Assembly: GCA_963969395.1 (NCBI GenBank)
Contig: OZ017796.1
Coordinates: 16,866,501 to 16,930,500 of the forward strand
From: Pseudoscleropodium purum
Taxonomy: Eukaryota; Streptophyta; Bryopsida; Hypnales; Brachytheciaceae
Direction: 5' to 3'
Length of the DNA: 64,000 bases
Shown in pieces: positions 11,826 to 24,688 of the stretch. The position numbers and the translations under genes were made by a program. Numbering within the stretch: position 1 is the first letter of the stretch; each line of letters begins with the position of its first letter. The notes under the pieces were generated by a model, which was not told where the DNA came from, searched no databases, and saw only the letters and a list, made by a program, of their open reading frames with translations.

Positions 11826-12145
11826 CTACCGCATGGTTATAGATTCATGATTGCACTCCAACAATGAGTAGAATTCTATAAAAAAATATTTGCTAATTTG
11901 TATTGCAGGATCAATAAAGTTAGTAGCCAATTGGGATTGGCAAACTTTTATAGCAACAAGAAAATCATTCACACATACACACACATATTTATGTACATTT
12001 CTATTTTGAAAAAATTTAATGAAACCATGCACAATGTACAAGAGAGGGAGAATACAAGATAGGGGTAGCAAATTCTTCAAATTATAAAGCATGTCAAAAT
12101 TGCACTTGGCAGCATCAATGCACTATTAGGATTTGAATGTTTTAT
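11826..12145 (-). pseudogene. hAT-type transposase remnant, central part
   Basis: Minus-strand translation includes MLYNLKNLLPLSCILPLL, then HGFIKFFQNRNV and DFLVAIKVCQSQL, ending near SLLECNHESITMR. This matches the middle of DUF4371/hAT-derived proteins as I know the family: hydrophobic helix, conserved IKFAQ-like motif, then the F-x-AxKVCQ-like segment. The fragment stops at the left end of the CACTA-like element at 12146 and its upstream neighbour resumes at 14480. Confidence 0.6.
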
Positions 12146-12419
12146 TACTACAAAAATATGACTAAATATGACTAGCAACTGCTCGTAGTCATATTTTGGG
12201 ATTCCAAAATGTTTGAAAAAAACATGACTGCAAATATGACTGGCAATCATATTTTGCCTTTGTACTTCATAGGTGTATAGTATACATGCATGTAGGATGG
12301 CAAAACATTTCTTAGGGAACTGTAGGGAACATATTACGGGTACACTAGTCATATTTGTCAATCATATTTTTGCATATATGACTACATGCAGTCATATTCT
12401 ATAGTCACATTTTTGTAGG

Positions 12420-12775
12420 TTTACATTTTTTTTGAAGTTTTTTTTTGGGCAACCTCCTAAAAATCATGGTTGTCATAATGGGCGAGTTAGGGTCATTGGA
12501 CGGGACGGACGGACAGTCCGGACAGCTTTAATTTTGTAACTTGTGCAATTTTGAAGAATGACATGTCACCTTGTCCACGCCTTGACGATCTCATCCACGC
12601 CTAGCATGTTCCTTAATCCACATGGCATCCACGTAGCCTATTTTTCCGTTATCAGAAAGTCAACTATGTGTTGATTGTATCGGATGGGCGAGACCTCTAA
12701 CAGATGGGTGAACTGGACGTCCGTCCACTATGACAACCATGCTAAAAATTTGGGCAACTGAAAAAAAAATGTAAA
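12420..12775. repeat. Inverted-repeat block nested in the CACTA-like element
   Basis: The left arm (TTTACATTTTTTTT, then GGGCAACC and CATGGTTGTCATA) is the reverse complement of the right arm (TATGACAACCATG, GGGCAACT, AAAAAATGTAAA). The arms are about 55-60 bp long and enclose about 240 bp with a GACGG-rich GC-richer core. This looks like a MITE with long terminal inverted repeats, or like internal structure of the host element. Confidence 0.55.
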
Positions 12776-12900
12776 TAAATTATTGCTCAAAATTATAAAA
12801 TTTTACCCATTGTTTTTTGGGGAACTTGAAATCCTAGCTGTCATTTTTTAGGGTTTTAAAATCCTAGCCGCCACTTCATTTGCTTCATCTTCTTTGTTTT

Positions 12901-13170
12901 TTGTTGCTTTTTAACTCTTGTTTATTCTTCCTCCTTTTGTTTTTTGAAGTTCTAATTGTTGTGTTGTTGTGTTTTAGTTGTTGTTGTTTAGTTGTTGCTT
13001 TTTAACTCTTGTTTCATCTTCTTTCTTTTGATTTTTGAAGTTTTAATTGTTGTGTTGTTGTGTATTTGTTGTTGTTTAGTTGTTGCTTTTTAACTCTTTT
13101 TTCTTCTTTTTTCTTTTGATTTTTGAAGTTCTAGTTGTTGTATCGTGTTTTAGTTGTTATTTAGTTATTG
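12901..13170. repeat. Three ~90-bp tandem copies, followed by GTT-rich low-complexity DNA to ~13600
   Basis: Copies begin at about 12901, 12992 and 13081 with TTGTTGCTTTTTAACTCTT and each includes TTTTTGAAGTT. The region after it is dominated by TTGTTGTT and TTAGTTGTTG strings. Plus-strand ORFs here are compositional artefacts. Confidence 0.65.
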
Positions 13171-13789
13171 AGGTTTTAGTGGTGTTTCTTAGTTGTTACT
13201 AATATGTTGTTGCTTCTTACATCTTAGTTGTTTTTAGTTTGTTATTGTTTCATTGTTGTTACTAGTTTGTTGTTGCTTTATAGTTGTTAGTTTGTTGTTG
13301 TTTTATAGTTGTTGCTTTGTAGTTGTTGCTAATTTGTTAATGTTAGTTACTTGTTGCTAAGTAATTTGTTGTTGTTTCTTAATTGATGTTAGTTTATTGT
13401 TGCTTCTTTGTTGTTGTTTCTTAGTTTTTTATTTTAGTTGTTGTTGGTTTGTTGTTGCTTCTTAGTTGTTGTTAGCTTGTTGTTGCTTCAAAGTTGTTGC
13501 TAGTTTGTTATTGTTTTTTAGTTGTTATCTCTTAATTATTGCTTCAAAATTGTTACTTTAAGGTTGTTTCAAGATTGTTGCCTCAAGTTGGATCTTAACT
13601 CTTGCTTAATTGTTGTCTTTTAGACACTATTCCTATTGTTTGTTAGTTCTTGCCTCTTATTATCTTTTATTGCACCTTAACTTGTCTTATTCTTGCTTCT
13701 TATTGGTTTTTAGTTTTAGTTTTTGTTGCCTTTTGTTATATCTTAGCTTTTACTTTTTACTATTTTTTAGTACTAACTTTAACAAAAAA

Positions 13790-14170
13790 TTGACTCACTA
13801 TAGTCATATACTACATCAACCGAAATATGACTCGTTGTAGTCATATTTCATATCACTCAAAATATGACTCACTATAGTCATATTCCATATCACTTAAAAT
13901 ATGATTCACTGTAGTTATATTCCATATCACTTAAAATAAGACTCACTGCAATCATATTCCAAATCACTTAAAATATGACTCACTATAGTCATATTCCAAA
14001 TCACTTAAAATATAACTCACTACAATCATATTCCAAATCACTTAAAATATAACTCACTACAATCATATTCCATACTACTTAAAATATAACTCACTACAAT
14101 CATATTCCATACTACTCAAAATATGACTCATTGTAGTCATATTCTACGTCACCCAAAATATGATTGAGGT
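13790..14170. repeat. Subterminal repeat array of the CACTA-like element
   Basis: At least eight copies of an approximately 40-45 bp unit follow each other, each containing AATATGACTCACTATAGTC or a close variant followed by ATATTCCATATCACTT. CACTA elements typically carry such subterminal motifs for transposase binding. The array here is unusually regular. Confidence 0.65.
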
Positions 14171-14479
14171 GAGTTACATTCCACGTAGGATTTTTTTATT
14201 TTGCCCAAGCAGCTCATGAAAAAGTCAAGCCTTCAAGGATAGTCAACATATACTCTATGTTGGAAAAATACATCTATAAATGGTTTAATATACTTCCAAA
14301 TCCATAAGACTACAAATATGACTCACTAGTCATATGACTGAAAGTGAATGACTCATGAATGACTCAGCCTAGTCATATTGCAACCATCTACAGTGATTTC
14401 TACTTGAGTTACATTTCTTGATTTTGTGACTCACTGCAATTATATTTCGTAGTCATGAAACAATCATTTTCTTGTAGTG

Positions 14480-14865
14480 ATGGTCAACATATTTAGCTTC
14501 ATCTTCAACAGTTGCATGTGGTATTCAACCATCACCCTCTTTGTAGAATTTAGCATAGATATTCATCTAGTCTTTGCATTCTACAACATCTTGTTGCCTT
14601 TGGTTTCCATGATGCTAGCAAGCTTAACCAACTAAATATGTTGCTTGGGATTCTTTGAAAAGTACTTGTGTAGGGTTTGCATCAAAACCTCTAACTTCAA
14701 GACCAAGGGGTATGTTGAAAAGATTTGAATTGCCAAGTTGGTGCAATGACTATAGCAATGCATTCCAAGGGGGAAACTAAGGAGCCTATACAATATCCTA
14801 AGGTTATACATATCAAAAACTGTTTTTTTTTTCCCAAATTTTGGTACTACTACTAGAAATGGCAA
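14480..14865 (-). pseudogene. hAT-type transposase remnant, upstream part
   Basis: The minus-strand reading contains GMHCYSHCTNLAIQIFSTYP, then a LEVLMQTLHKYFSKNPKQH segment. After an in-frame stop it continues LVKLASIMETKGNKML and SMLNSTKRVMVEYH. This is the H-C-x-H-x-TNLA... region of DUF4371/hAT-derived transposases. Three in-frame stops are visible. It ends exactly where the CACTA-like element begins (14479). The upstream BED-finger part is not recognisable. Confidence 0.65.
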
Positions 14866-17800
14866 TTTTGGACCAGTTTTGGTGAAAATATAATCAAAAT
14901 CAATTAGAGGTTAACTTATGATATTTATTTCAAGATCTAATAGCTAGTATCAATTTTATGGTCTTCAAAAAACAAAAGATTCATCTCTAACATTTGCATA
15001 TTGTATTAATACATAATAGAGTACTATTATATTTTAGTATGCATGCAATATGTTTATATATTATTTGGACATTACTAGTATATATTAATATATTTGAAGA
15101 ACTTTTATAACTTCAATTGCAACAATTTTTTACCATTGATGTAGAACAAGATCTCTAATAATTTTCCAATGTGGACAAAGTATTTGATTTAGACCTATTT
15201 CAAGTTATTGTAAACCACATCCTTAAAGTGGCCACTCTTAGTTCATTTAGGATCTCAAATGTTAATTAGTCACAATATTGAAGACTAAAAGTGTTAAATG
15301 AAAGACTTTTTTAGGTTTTAAATTATAGAAACAAAGCATGTACATATTCATCCAAGAATCTAATCATTTGAGGTCGACTACTTAAGCGATAGGACAAAAT
15401 TACTCCAAGGTTAAAAGTAAAAATCTTAATAAACACTTTATTTGACAATACATCTTAGGAAAGAGTTGAATTTGAAGTTGTACTTGGACTTTGAACCAAT
15501 AGAAAATATTGGGAATTCTCTAGAGAGAACTGTATCATAGGATGAATGCATGGTTTAGTATCTCAATATTGTCACTAGTTGATTCACTAAAGAGAGTTTT
15601 CATAATACTAAATCAATCTTCTAAAGAAATCTTTTTTAACAATTATAAGTAATTGAGCCTTCAAAAGTTTTTTGTTTTTTTTAGAAAATATTCTTTCTAA
15701 AAACTTCAAATATACTATATAAAGGAAAAAATAATTAAATCCATAAAAAAACGACTTCCAAAGATTGGACCTAATTTTCACTTTATAAGAGCCTATAACT
15801 ATATGAAATATAATGATGTTGACACCAAACAATTCATTTTTAGATAAATAATGTTTTCGTTTACTCTTATATTAGTCACTATAAACCATTTTTATGTTTT
15901 AAAAAAAGTCTGTATAAAATCAACTATTGTGACAATCCATATATTTATCTTCAAGAGTCCATGAATCAATGTTTCTAGACGTTGGTTGTCAAAAAAAATA
16001 TAGAGATGTCTTCTTAATCAAGTCTATATGTTTTTAATCCAAAATTAGCATTAAAACCTATGATATTTTGTGTGATATTTACTTTGAAATACATACCCCT
16101 CCTTGAAATCAACATTGTAATATAATTATTAAGCCACCAAACCATGCATCCACCCCATACTAAAAAAATTGTGAGATGAAGGTTTTTTACCCTAAGAAGG
16201 ATAAAATAGTTGAAAAAATTCCTCCCAAGTTTCACAACAATTTTGTTGTTTATGAAGCATCGGTTGAATTTGCAATCTACAGCGGTTACTAAATAAAAGG
16301 GAAACACCACAATGAACAAATTTTCTTGCCCTTTCCTTAATCACTTTTGATAAAAATTCCTTTGAAATAGCAATAATCCCATTGGTTCATTGAATTTTTA
16401 AGTCATATCCAAACTAAAAAAGAAATAACTAGGGCTCTACTATTCTTCTTACTACTAGTATCAATAGATTGGAGGTTTAGGATATGGCAAGGTTGAAGAC
16501 ATAAATCTTCAAGACATCGTACAAAAATCAAAGTCTAAAAGGAAACATTATTGGAATTAATTTGGCTAAATTTGGCAACAAGCTAGTTTAATTTAACCTC
16601 CAAGGGTTATTAACTTGTACAAGGAAATAACATTTTCATAGAAAAATTTGCAAACCCAATTTGTTTGAGGTTGAATGTCACAAGTCTCCACAAGTCTCCA
16701 CAAAAGAATGGTTCTTTGTTGACTTCTATAAGATCAAAAAGATAAATAGTGGGCAAGTAGTTGTTTTTTAGAACAAAGATTTGAAGATGACAAAGCAAGG
16801 GCTTGAGTTCCTTATATACAATTAGAAATACAATTTGGGACTACATTAACAATGTAGCAATTCCATTCACTTAAAGGATAATTTAACAATAAGACAATTA
16901 TTCTTATTCACTTATTATCACCCTTCTTACATGGAAGTGATTCATTGATGAACTTTTTGTTTGCCAATATGAAAAAATTCATTTTCAACCTCAAAATACT
17001 TGAACCTTAGCCAATTTTTTTGGCACATAGAAATGTCCCCTATGCACAAACAACATAGTGTTACTATCACGACCCTCACTTTGAGGCGCTCCCATGCCAC
17101 CTTGGTAAACAAGGAAGATATTGAAGGTGACTTTCCCAGCCTTGCAAGAGGTGAAGTTAGAGGGATTAGAATTTTTGAATGATTAAAACATTGTAGCACT
17201 TTGATCAAGACAAATTGGATAGTGTACTACACATTCTTAGAAAGCTAGTGAAAAGATGCATCCATAGGTTTAAAGAACATAAAGATCAAGTTAGAAGTAA
17301 AAAATTATGGCCCCTCAAAGTTGGCTATGTTTTGGCCACATTCGAAGGTGTGGGACGTAAGATTAGAGGTTTTAGAATGATTCTTTTGGTCAAATAAGGC
17401 ATGCCACATATTGTTGAAAAGATAATGAGATCATCCTTCTAGAATGCTATGGATCAGAAAGAAATCATTTGTGAGCTAAAAATTATAGGCATCCAAAGAG
17501 GGTGAACTCTCAGAGAAGTACATTCTCACGAGATTTGGATCTTTGGAGGGCTATAACTTCATCAATACATATTGGAATTAGGGGAATGAGTAGTTTACGG
17601 TGTTGTGTAGGGAGAGTTTGCTTTGGAAAATCACGAGGATTTTGGCTGTGTTTAGAAATAGTTTGCTAAAGAATTTAGTCAAACCTTCTAGTCTTCAATC
17701 TTTGGTCTTCATTCTTCAATCTTCAATCTTCATTCTTTAAACTCTTTTCCATTGACTTATCCAATAGTGGCTCTATAAGGGTCAAAATAAGAATAGGTAA

Positions 17801-18230
17801 AAAGAACCTATGGCCTCAAATGGGTAAAACGGGATAGCCAAACCATGAGTTGACCATTCCAAAATTGGATCCTAAACCTCAAACCTATGATGACCAACAA
17901 TCATGCCTTATTAGAGAGAACTGCATAAAAATATGACCATATGGATGATCAATCCCACTTTGTCACCACAAACACAAAACATGACTATTATTGGATATTC
18001 ACATAACCTATAACAGTGTTTACAAAGCAACAATGGAAACAACAAGCCTCCAAAATCGACTAGGAATAACAATAAAAAGATAATAAGTCTCCAAATCAAG
18101 CTAAGAATAACAAGCTACAAGCTACAATACACAAATCTTCAATCTTCTTGTCTTCAAAGTTTTTTTCAATTCTTCTTCAATTCTTCTAATTCCAACTCCA
18201 AATTCCAAATTCCAACTCCAAATTCCAAAT
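14866..18230. other. AT-rich intergenic DNA, no gene recognised
   Basis: Most of this 3.4 kb is AT-rich with short ORFs only. At about 16940-17210 a slightly GC-richer stretch holds overlapping ORFs on both strands (88 codons minus, 60 codons plus). They show no domain that I recognise and look like a transposon remnant. Otherwise I see nothing to annotate. Confidence 0.4.
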
Positions 18231-18438
18231 TTCAACTTCAATCACCAAACTTCAACTTCAATCACCAAGCTTCAACTCTAATCACCAAGCTTCAACTCTA
18301 ATCACTAAGCTTCAACTCTAATCACCAAGCTTCAACTCTAATCACCAAGCTTCAACTCTAATCACCAAACTTCAACTCCAATCATCAAACTTCAACTCCA
18401 ATCATCAAACTTCAACTCTGAATACCAAACTTCAACTC
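18231..18438. repeat. 20-bp tandem minisatellite, about ten copies
   Basis: The unit CTTCAACTCTAATCACCAAG is repeated about ten times without interruption, with more variation in the outer copies. Shorter AACTCCAAATTCC repeats precede it from about 18187. No function is suggested. Confidence 0.85.
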
Positions 18439-21135
18439 CTACTTTATTGCTGAACTTTGAATTAATGTTGTTGTTTTGTTCAAAATCCAAATGAGATGCA
18501 CAATGATTTTTTAGAAAGCTTGTACAATTTTCTATTTCTCCTCCAAATTTCAACTCATTCTAAAACTCTATTCAACTTTCATTAGAAAAATCTAAGCCCT
18601 ATGGAAGGCCATTAAAGATTTAGTTTTTGGCGCTCCACAATGCAATTACAGGAAAATAAAAAAATAAAAAATTTGAAAAAAAAAATTTGAAAAGTATGAA
18701 AACTTGACGTGGCACTAATATGGTACAAATAGTGTCACATCAATAGCTTTCATTAAAAAATAAAAAACAATAGAATTCCTCTTTAATTAGACCGGGATAG
18801 TTGTGGGTAGTTTAAAATTTGAAGCTTTTCCGAAGCTTGAATTTTTTTGTAATGTATGACCATTCAAAGTTTCAGCTTTGAAAAAAAGAGGGACAATAAA
18901 TTCTTCTTTACTCCATCACTCACAACTTACTCATAAAAATTCCAAATACAATGAGTGATAATTTTATGAAAATTCAACACAATTTCTTACACTTTCTCCA
19001 AAATTCATTTCAAACAAAATACCTGTCTGTCTTTTATGGTTGGTCAAAATTTTTGTTCTTTTACAAAAAAAAGGCAATAGACCTTCCTCCTTCAAACTAG
19101 CACAACTTTTCATTCACACTTTCAAATCAAACAAGTGAGATTAATTTCAAAACTTCACACCAAGATACACAACTCTTCTAAATTTCATTTCCAAAATTTC
19201 AAAATACAACACAAAACGGCTTCTCAAACTTTTGGGCCTTATCAACAACAACAAGAAAGACGATCCAAAATGCCCCCTTTTCCCTCCATCTTATCTTCTA
19301 TTTAAAACACACAAGTTAAGTGAGAGTTCAACCTACACCTTAACTATGTGACTTTTCTAACATCCATTGGTTATAAAAATTGACCATAAGACTACTTTTA
19401 TACTTCTATGGATAAGATAAATCATCCCAATGTTACTAGAAGGCAAACTACTTGAATATTTACCTTGTATTATTTTACAAAGGCAAAATTATTTTACAAA
19501 AAAACACAAAAACACTCCAAGTATAGAATGAATATCTAAAAACTAACATATGATTAATAGAGGTAGAAAATAGAGTTTCAATTAAAATATTACTCCATCA
19601 CGGTCTGTTTGAGATTGTTTATCTTAAAACTAAGAAAAAACCCTCGAATTCAGCATAGTATAATCTAAATGAAAAAATAATAATATCAAATATGATGAAG
19701 CTTTCAAATGAACCCTTCTCTTTATAGTTGTCTATAACGATAGAGAAAAGGTGTCATTATGAAGCCATTTTAAATGACATCATTTCTTTTACTATGCTAC
19801 AAATATTGAAACCCATTTAAACAATATAATTATACATATTTTTACATAATGTCTACATTTGTAGTAGAACATAGTGATTTGTGAAAAAAGTAAATCACAA
19901 AATAAACTTTTACTCTAGATTTGGATTCCAAAGCTAAAGTTATCTTGATTAGAAGATCAAGAGTCTATTGGGGTTCAATTTTGAAAAAAAGACTTGGAAA
20001 CTAGGAGTGTTTTGGATATTCCTAAAGACCTCTAGGATGGAGGGGACTATCAAATTCCATAGAAAGTACTATGAAGAGAGGTGGTCTCCTTCCTCATTTC
20101 CGAATAGTACCATAATAAGCCAAAGTAGCTATAAATGATGAGGTTGGTGTTGGAGCCTCACCACCACTTGAAAGTGACCATGGACTGCTTATATACTCCT
20201 TGATACTAGTTGAATGTGTTTAGCTCCATACTAAATCACGGTATGAATCTTAATTGATGAGTCTTGGTGAATGAGTCCTGAAATAAAGTGGATTGGGCCT
20301 AGTAGAAAATTGGGTCTCATTCAAAGATGGTTAGCACCGGTGGGGAATAGTGCTACCATTAAGTGCTTAGACATCAATGGAAGTTCTATCCTATATCATC
20401 AAATGACATGCTCAATGTCTTGAGGGAGTTAAGTGTTGGAACTAAGCTGTTGGAAGTTACAGTGGAATGGAAAACCTAATATTGTATGTACGTCGCATGT
20501 ATAGTTTTGAACATCATAATCCTTGGTGTCACTAGAAGTTTACTGCTACAAAAGCACTTGGAGGTAAGTTTAAGGTGGTAAGGGGCACTAGGAGGAATGA
20601 CAACTACAACATTGGAGTTACCTCGAGGGAAAGGTATCCTTTGCCTAGAGTAATTCTACGTTGTAGTGGGTTTTTTTCCCCCAAACTTCATCACATAGGC
20701 AAGAGATGTACTTTTCGTAAGTATAAATCCTTTTTTTTTTGTCCATAAACAACTAAAGTAATCAAAATTTATCAATAATATATATTTGAAGTAAGAAGAT
20801 TAAACATTGGATTTCAAATATATTTATTTCCCATAACTTTATAACTACAATGTGGTGTCTATATAGGGACCTATAAATATAGGAATAGCCTAGTTACAAA
20901 TCCTAAAATGCTGGATTCTATGACTATGAGTCAAACATCAAAAGCTTCTCTCTTGGATGCTTGATTTTGCCATTGAAAAATGAATGAAATTTTTACAATC
21001 ACAAATCTTCAATGAAGCTTAAAAATTACAAATTTTTCAAAGAAGCTGAAATTATTATGAATTTTTGACTAAAAATTGAAAAAAAATAATGTCTATAAAT
21101 ACAATATATGCTTAAAAATCTGAAGCTTTTTCCAT
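18439..21135. other. AT-rich intergenic DNA up to the copia insertion
   Basis: No gene, RNA or clear repeat was identified. The part at about 20040-20690 is slightly GC-richer but has no long ORF. The sequence at 21136-21140 is the target duplication of the copia element. Confidence 0.4.
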
Positions 21136-21140
21136 AGGTA
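21136..21140. repeat. Copia target-site duplication, left copy
   Basis: AGGTA here matches AGGTA at 25966-25970, immediately outside both LTRs: a normal 5-bp integrase-generated duplication. Confidence 0.85.
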
Positions 21141-21395
21141 TATTGAGATTACAAAGTTATGTTTTGAGAGAAAGGCTTCACTTAGATGGTAGAATGATAC
21201 AAAGCCACATAAGTGGGCTCAACTTAAGCTAGAAGCCTTTCCTAGTTATCCACAAACCATGTGGGATAACTAACTACATTGGGCTGCCTTTGACTACGAG
21301 CAATACCCATGGACTCTAACACTAACTAAGTGTCTAAAGCTACTCCTAAGGCTAACTGTACATGGTCAACACTAGTATGTACATAATCTCTAACA
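21141..21395 (-). repeat. Copia 3' LTR
   Basis: On the coding strand it starts TGTTAGAGATTATG and ends CTCAATA. It matches the 5' LTR except at four positions. The element ends TG...TA rather than TG...CA if the 5-bp duplication is taken at face value. Confidence 0.92.
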
Positions 21396-21405
21396 CTCCC
21401 ACTTT
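21396..21405 (-). other. Polypurine tract of the copia element
   Basis: The coding strand reads AAAGTGGGAG directly before the 3' LTR. This is the expected position and composition of the plus-strand primer. Confidence 0.7.
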
Positions 21406-22512
21406 GAGAGTGGTCAAAGGCGCAAAGCCCCATCTTCTCAATGAAGCTTTGGTGTTGTGGCTTCCCAAGGGCCTTGGTCAGCACATCAGCAACCATAGCT
21501 TTGGTAGGTACATACTTGAGCTCAATCACCTCATCCTCCACTCATTTACGAATGAAATGGTGGCGCACATCAATGTGCTTCGTCCGAGAGTGATGGGTGG
21601 GATTCTTGGCCAAAGCAATGGCCCCTTGGTTGTCACACCAGATGGGTGTGCTCCCCTCTTGCGCAAGACCAACATCAGCCAAGAGCTGCCTTAGCCAAAT
21701 GGCCTCCTTCGAAACCCCTTCCTCACAAACATGCCATCAATATCTCGATCCCAAACTCTCCCCGATTGCTTCAACCCGGGGAGTGCCTTCTTCAACTTGC
21801 ACTTCAAATGCTTTTGGCCTTCTTGCACAAAGCCTTGGAGCTGATCCATGTAGATGACCTCCTCCCCTTCCACTTGGGAAAACCCCCTAGCAACCAACCT
21901 TGCCTTGTACCTTACAATGTGACCCAAAGCATCCCTTTTGGTAGAGAAAACCCACTTACAACTCACACTTGATCTCTTGGGAGGGAGGGCTGCAAGCTCC
22001 CATGTCCCTTTGTCAATGAGGGCCTTGTACTCCTCTTGCATGGCCACCTCCCACTTGCTTGCATCTTCGCAACGCAACACCTCTCCAAGCGTGGATGGAT
22101 CTCCAAGGAAAGCCACATTGGCTTGTTCTTCTTGTTGTTGGGGAAGAATGTGATTCAGCCACCAATCTCCAGGGGGCTTGTGGGTCCTCGTTGGATAACG
22201 TGGCTCCTCCGTGCCTTGATCTTCCTCACCAATAGGCTGATCTTGCTCCTCCAAGGGCTGATCATGCTCTTGCTCCCTTGGTGAAGTGCTTGGAGAAGCC
22301 GCCGCTGATCTCTTCACTTGAGGTGTGGTCACCTTCTTCTTGGGCTCCACAAAGTCCTCATCTTCAGCACCTTGCTCTTCATCTTCATCTCCATCTTCTA
22401 TGTGCACTCTTGGAGTTGTGCCCATCTTTTCGGCTGGTCCTCCACTTCTCCCACTTGGGCTCATCTCCAAGAGCTTGGGATCAGCTCCTCCATCCTCCCA
22501 AAAGGTCACATC
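21406..22512 (-). pseudogene. Copia pol 3' part: linker, deleted RT and RNase H end
   Basis: After an in-frame TGA at 22513-22515 the frame continues with an acidic linker and then the start of the reverse transcriptase (WEVAMQEEYKALIDKGTWEL, KARLVARGFSQ). It then jumps to a late RT segment (YMDQLQGFVQEGQKHL) and again to the RNase H end (PIWCDNQGAIALAKNP, KHIDVRHHFIRK). The block with the catalytic YVDD is missing, so at least two internal deletions have occurred. A TGA follows HFIRK where the family usually has Trp. The final codons (KYVPTKAMVADVLTKAL) are the normal copia pol C-terminus. Confidence 0.9.
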
Positions 22513-24603
22513 TCAGCACTTGATGATGGCCTTGGTCTCCACATTCATCAGCCTATAAGCCTTGGTTCCCTCACAATAACCAAGGAAAAGGCACTTGATG
22601 CCCTTGGGATCCAATTTCGTCCTCTTGGCACTTGAGACCAATGCATAGGCAATGCACCCAAAGGTGCGCATGTGAGACATGTGGGGCCTTGTCCCACTCC
22701 AAGCTTCTTGCGGTGTCTTGCTTGTCAACGCGTGGGTGGGGCACCGGTTCCTCGTGTAAACCGCAGTGGACACCGCCTCCCCCCAAAGCTCAAGCTTCAA
22801 ACCTTGGCCATAAATCATGGCCCTTGCCATCTCCATAATGGTACGATTCGCACGCTCCGCTACGCCGTTTTGTTGAGGGGTGTAGGGTGCAGAAGTGTGG
22901 TGCTCAATGCCATGGGCCTTCAAGTACGCCTCAAAGGCCTTGGACACATATTCCCCTCTATTATCCGACCGCAGCACCTTCACCTTGCAATCCGATTGAG
23001 CCTCCACGAGGGCCTTCCAAGTCTCAAAACGCCCAAACACCTCACTCTTGCACTTCAACATATACACCCAAATCTTGTGAGAGAAATCATCAATGAAGGT
23101 CACAAAATACCTTGCTCCTCCTATGGACGTGGTCTTCATCGGCCCGCACACATCCGAATGCACAAGCTGCAATGGCTTGGTGGCGCGCATTGCCCCATCC
23201 TTGGGGAAGGGTTGCCTCGCATGTTTGCCCTCAATGCACCCCTTGCACACCATAGAACTCCAATCATGCGTGCAAGAAGAGAGGTTCAGACCCTTCACCA
23301 TGTGTTGGAGGCTCTTCATGCTCTTCACATTCAAGTGCCCAAGCCTCCTATGCCAAAGCTCCACAAGGTCTTCATGGGCTGATCCTTGGGCAACACACGC
23401 CAAGGAAGTGCCATTCACCTTGGTGAAATGGAGGTGGTACAAGTTGCCCTCACGAGGGACTGATGCAATCAAAACGTCACTTGGTGAACGCACCACACAC
23501 CTCACCATGTTGAAATGCACTTTCAAACCTCCCAAAGACAATTTGCTCACCGAAAGCAAGTTGGCATGCAACTTGGGGACATGGAGCACCTCTTGGATTT
23601 GGATCCTCCTGGTCTTCCCCTTCACTTGTACCTCCACAAGGATCTCCCCCATACCAAGGGCCTCCACCATGCCATTGTCTCCCAAATAAATCTTCTTCCC
23701 CGAAATGGGCTGATACGTATGGAAGGCATCTCGATGGCTGGTCATATGTTGCATGGCCCCCGAGTCTACAATCCAAGTGAACATATTGGCCTTCTCCCCT
23801 CCTCCATTGGCTGCAAAGGCGAAACCCTCTTCTTCCTCCTCTTTGGAAGTTGGGTGTGCACTCTCCTTGTCCTTGCCTTGGTTGATCTTGCAATGCCTAG
23901 TAACGTGGCCCGGTTTGCCACACTTGAAGCACGTCCTTGTCTCCTTGAACGCCTTGGTGTTGCCACCTTTTCCATGTCTTGAGACAAGCGCTGATCCCTC
24001 CCCTTGGGCCTCATTCTCCTTGCGCTTGGTCACTTCATGCATCAAGCATGCGGTCACAAACTCCATGGTCAGCTCCTTAGTGGGCCTCGTCTCCAATGCG
24101 GTGATGAGGAACTCATAAGACGATGGCAAGCTTGCCAACAAGGTCATCACCACATCTCCCTCGGTCATGGGCGCCTCCAAACAAGCCAACTCATCCGCAA
24201 GAGCCTTGACCTTGTTGACGTGATCCAACAAATCATCCTCTTCTTGCATCTTGCTAGTGAAGAACTTGCGGCGAAGAAATAGGAGGTTGGAGAGGCTCTT
24301 GGTCTCATGGATGTTGCAAAGGGTGGTCCACGCTTGGGCTGGTCCCTTGCAATGGCGAATGTGTGCAATTTGGCGATCCACAAGGTTGATGGCAATGAGC
24401 GCAAAGGCCTTCTTCTCCTTCCTCTCCCATGCCTTCTTGATCTTTGGATCCGCATCTTCACTTGGAGGCTCCTCACTCCCATCCACCACGTCCCACAAGT
24501 CCTTCTCCGCAAGGATCATCTCCATCTTGAACTTCCACATGCCAAAGTTCTCTCCATCAAACTTGTCGATGATGCGCACGCCCTCTCCTCCACTGGATGC
24601 CAT
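22513..24603 (-). pseudogene. Copia Gag - protease - integrase
   Basis: Reading from the ATG at 24601-24603 (MASSGGEGVRIIDKFDGENF) gives about 696 codons. An upstream in-frame ATG at 24685-24687 exists, but the internal one fits the usual Gag start. In order: a Gag capsid-like domain; a CCHC knuckle (CFKCGKPGHVTRHC); aspartic protease (WIVDSGA); the GAG-pre-integrase zinc motif (LWHRRLGHLN...C..C); and the integrase core with D (VHSDVCGP), D (RSDNRGEY) and E (NGVAERANR). The frame closes at a TGA (22513-22515) just before VTFWED, most simply a CGA-to-TGA change. It is listed as a pseudogene because the polyprotein is cut off from RT. Confidence 0.92.
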
Positions 24604-24688
24604 GGTGACGCAGCTCCCACTGTGTTGGATTTCACTGGAAGGGTCTTCTTCTGCTGGTGTCGGCTGGCAGCCGATACAAGTGGTCACA

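Larger units (their letters stand above)
12146..14479. mobile_element. CACTA-like DNA transposon, non-autonomous, inserted in a hAT gene
   Basis: The ends are TACTACAAAAATATG at 12146 and, on the opposite strand, CACTACAAGAAAATG ending at 14479. They match the plant CACTA (En/Spm) terminus except for the first base on the left. Subterminal regions are packed with short direct and inverted copies of ATATGACT/AGTCATAT, as expected for transposase-binding repeats. No TNP2/TNPD-like transposase is present. The element separates two parts of one hAT remnant, which supports a real insertion. The 3-bp flanks (TAT and ATG) do not match, so the target duplication has decayed or the borders are off by a base or two. 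Confidence 0.65.

Noticed and set aside
18231..18438. The 20-bp array as a CRISPR-like array
   Set aside because: The repeats are contiguous with no spacers, in a eukaryotic context. It is a minisatellite.
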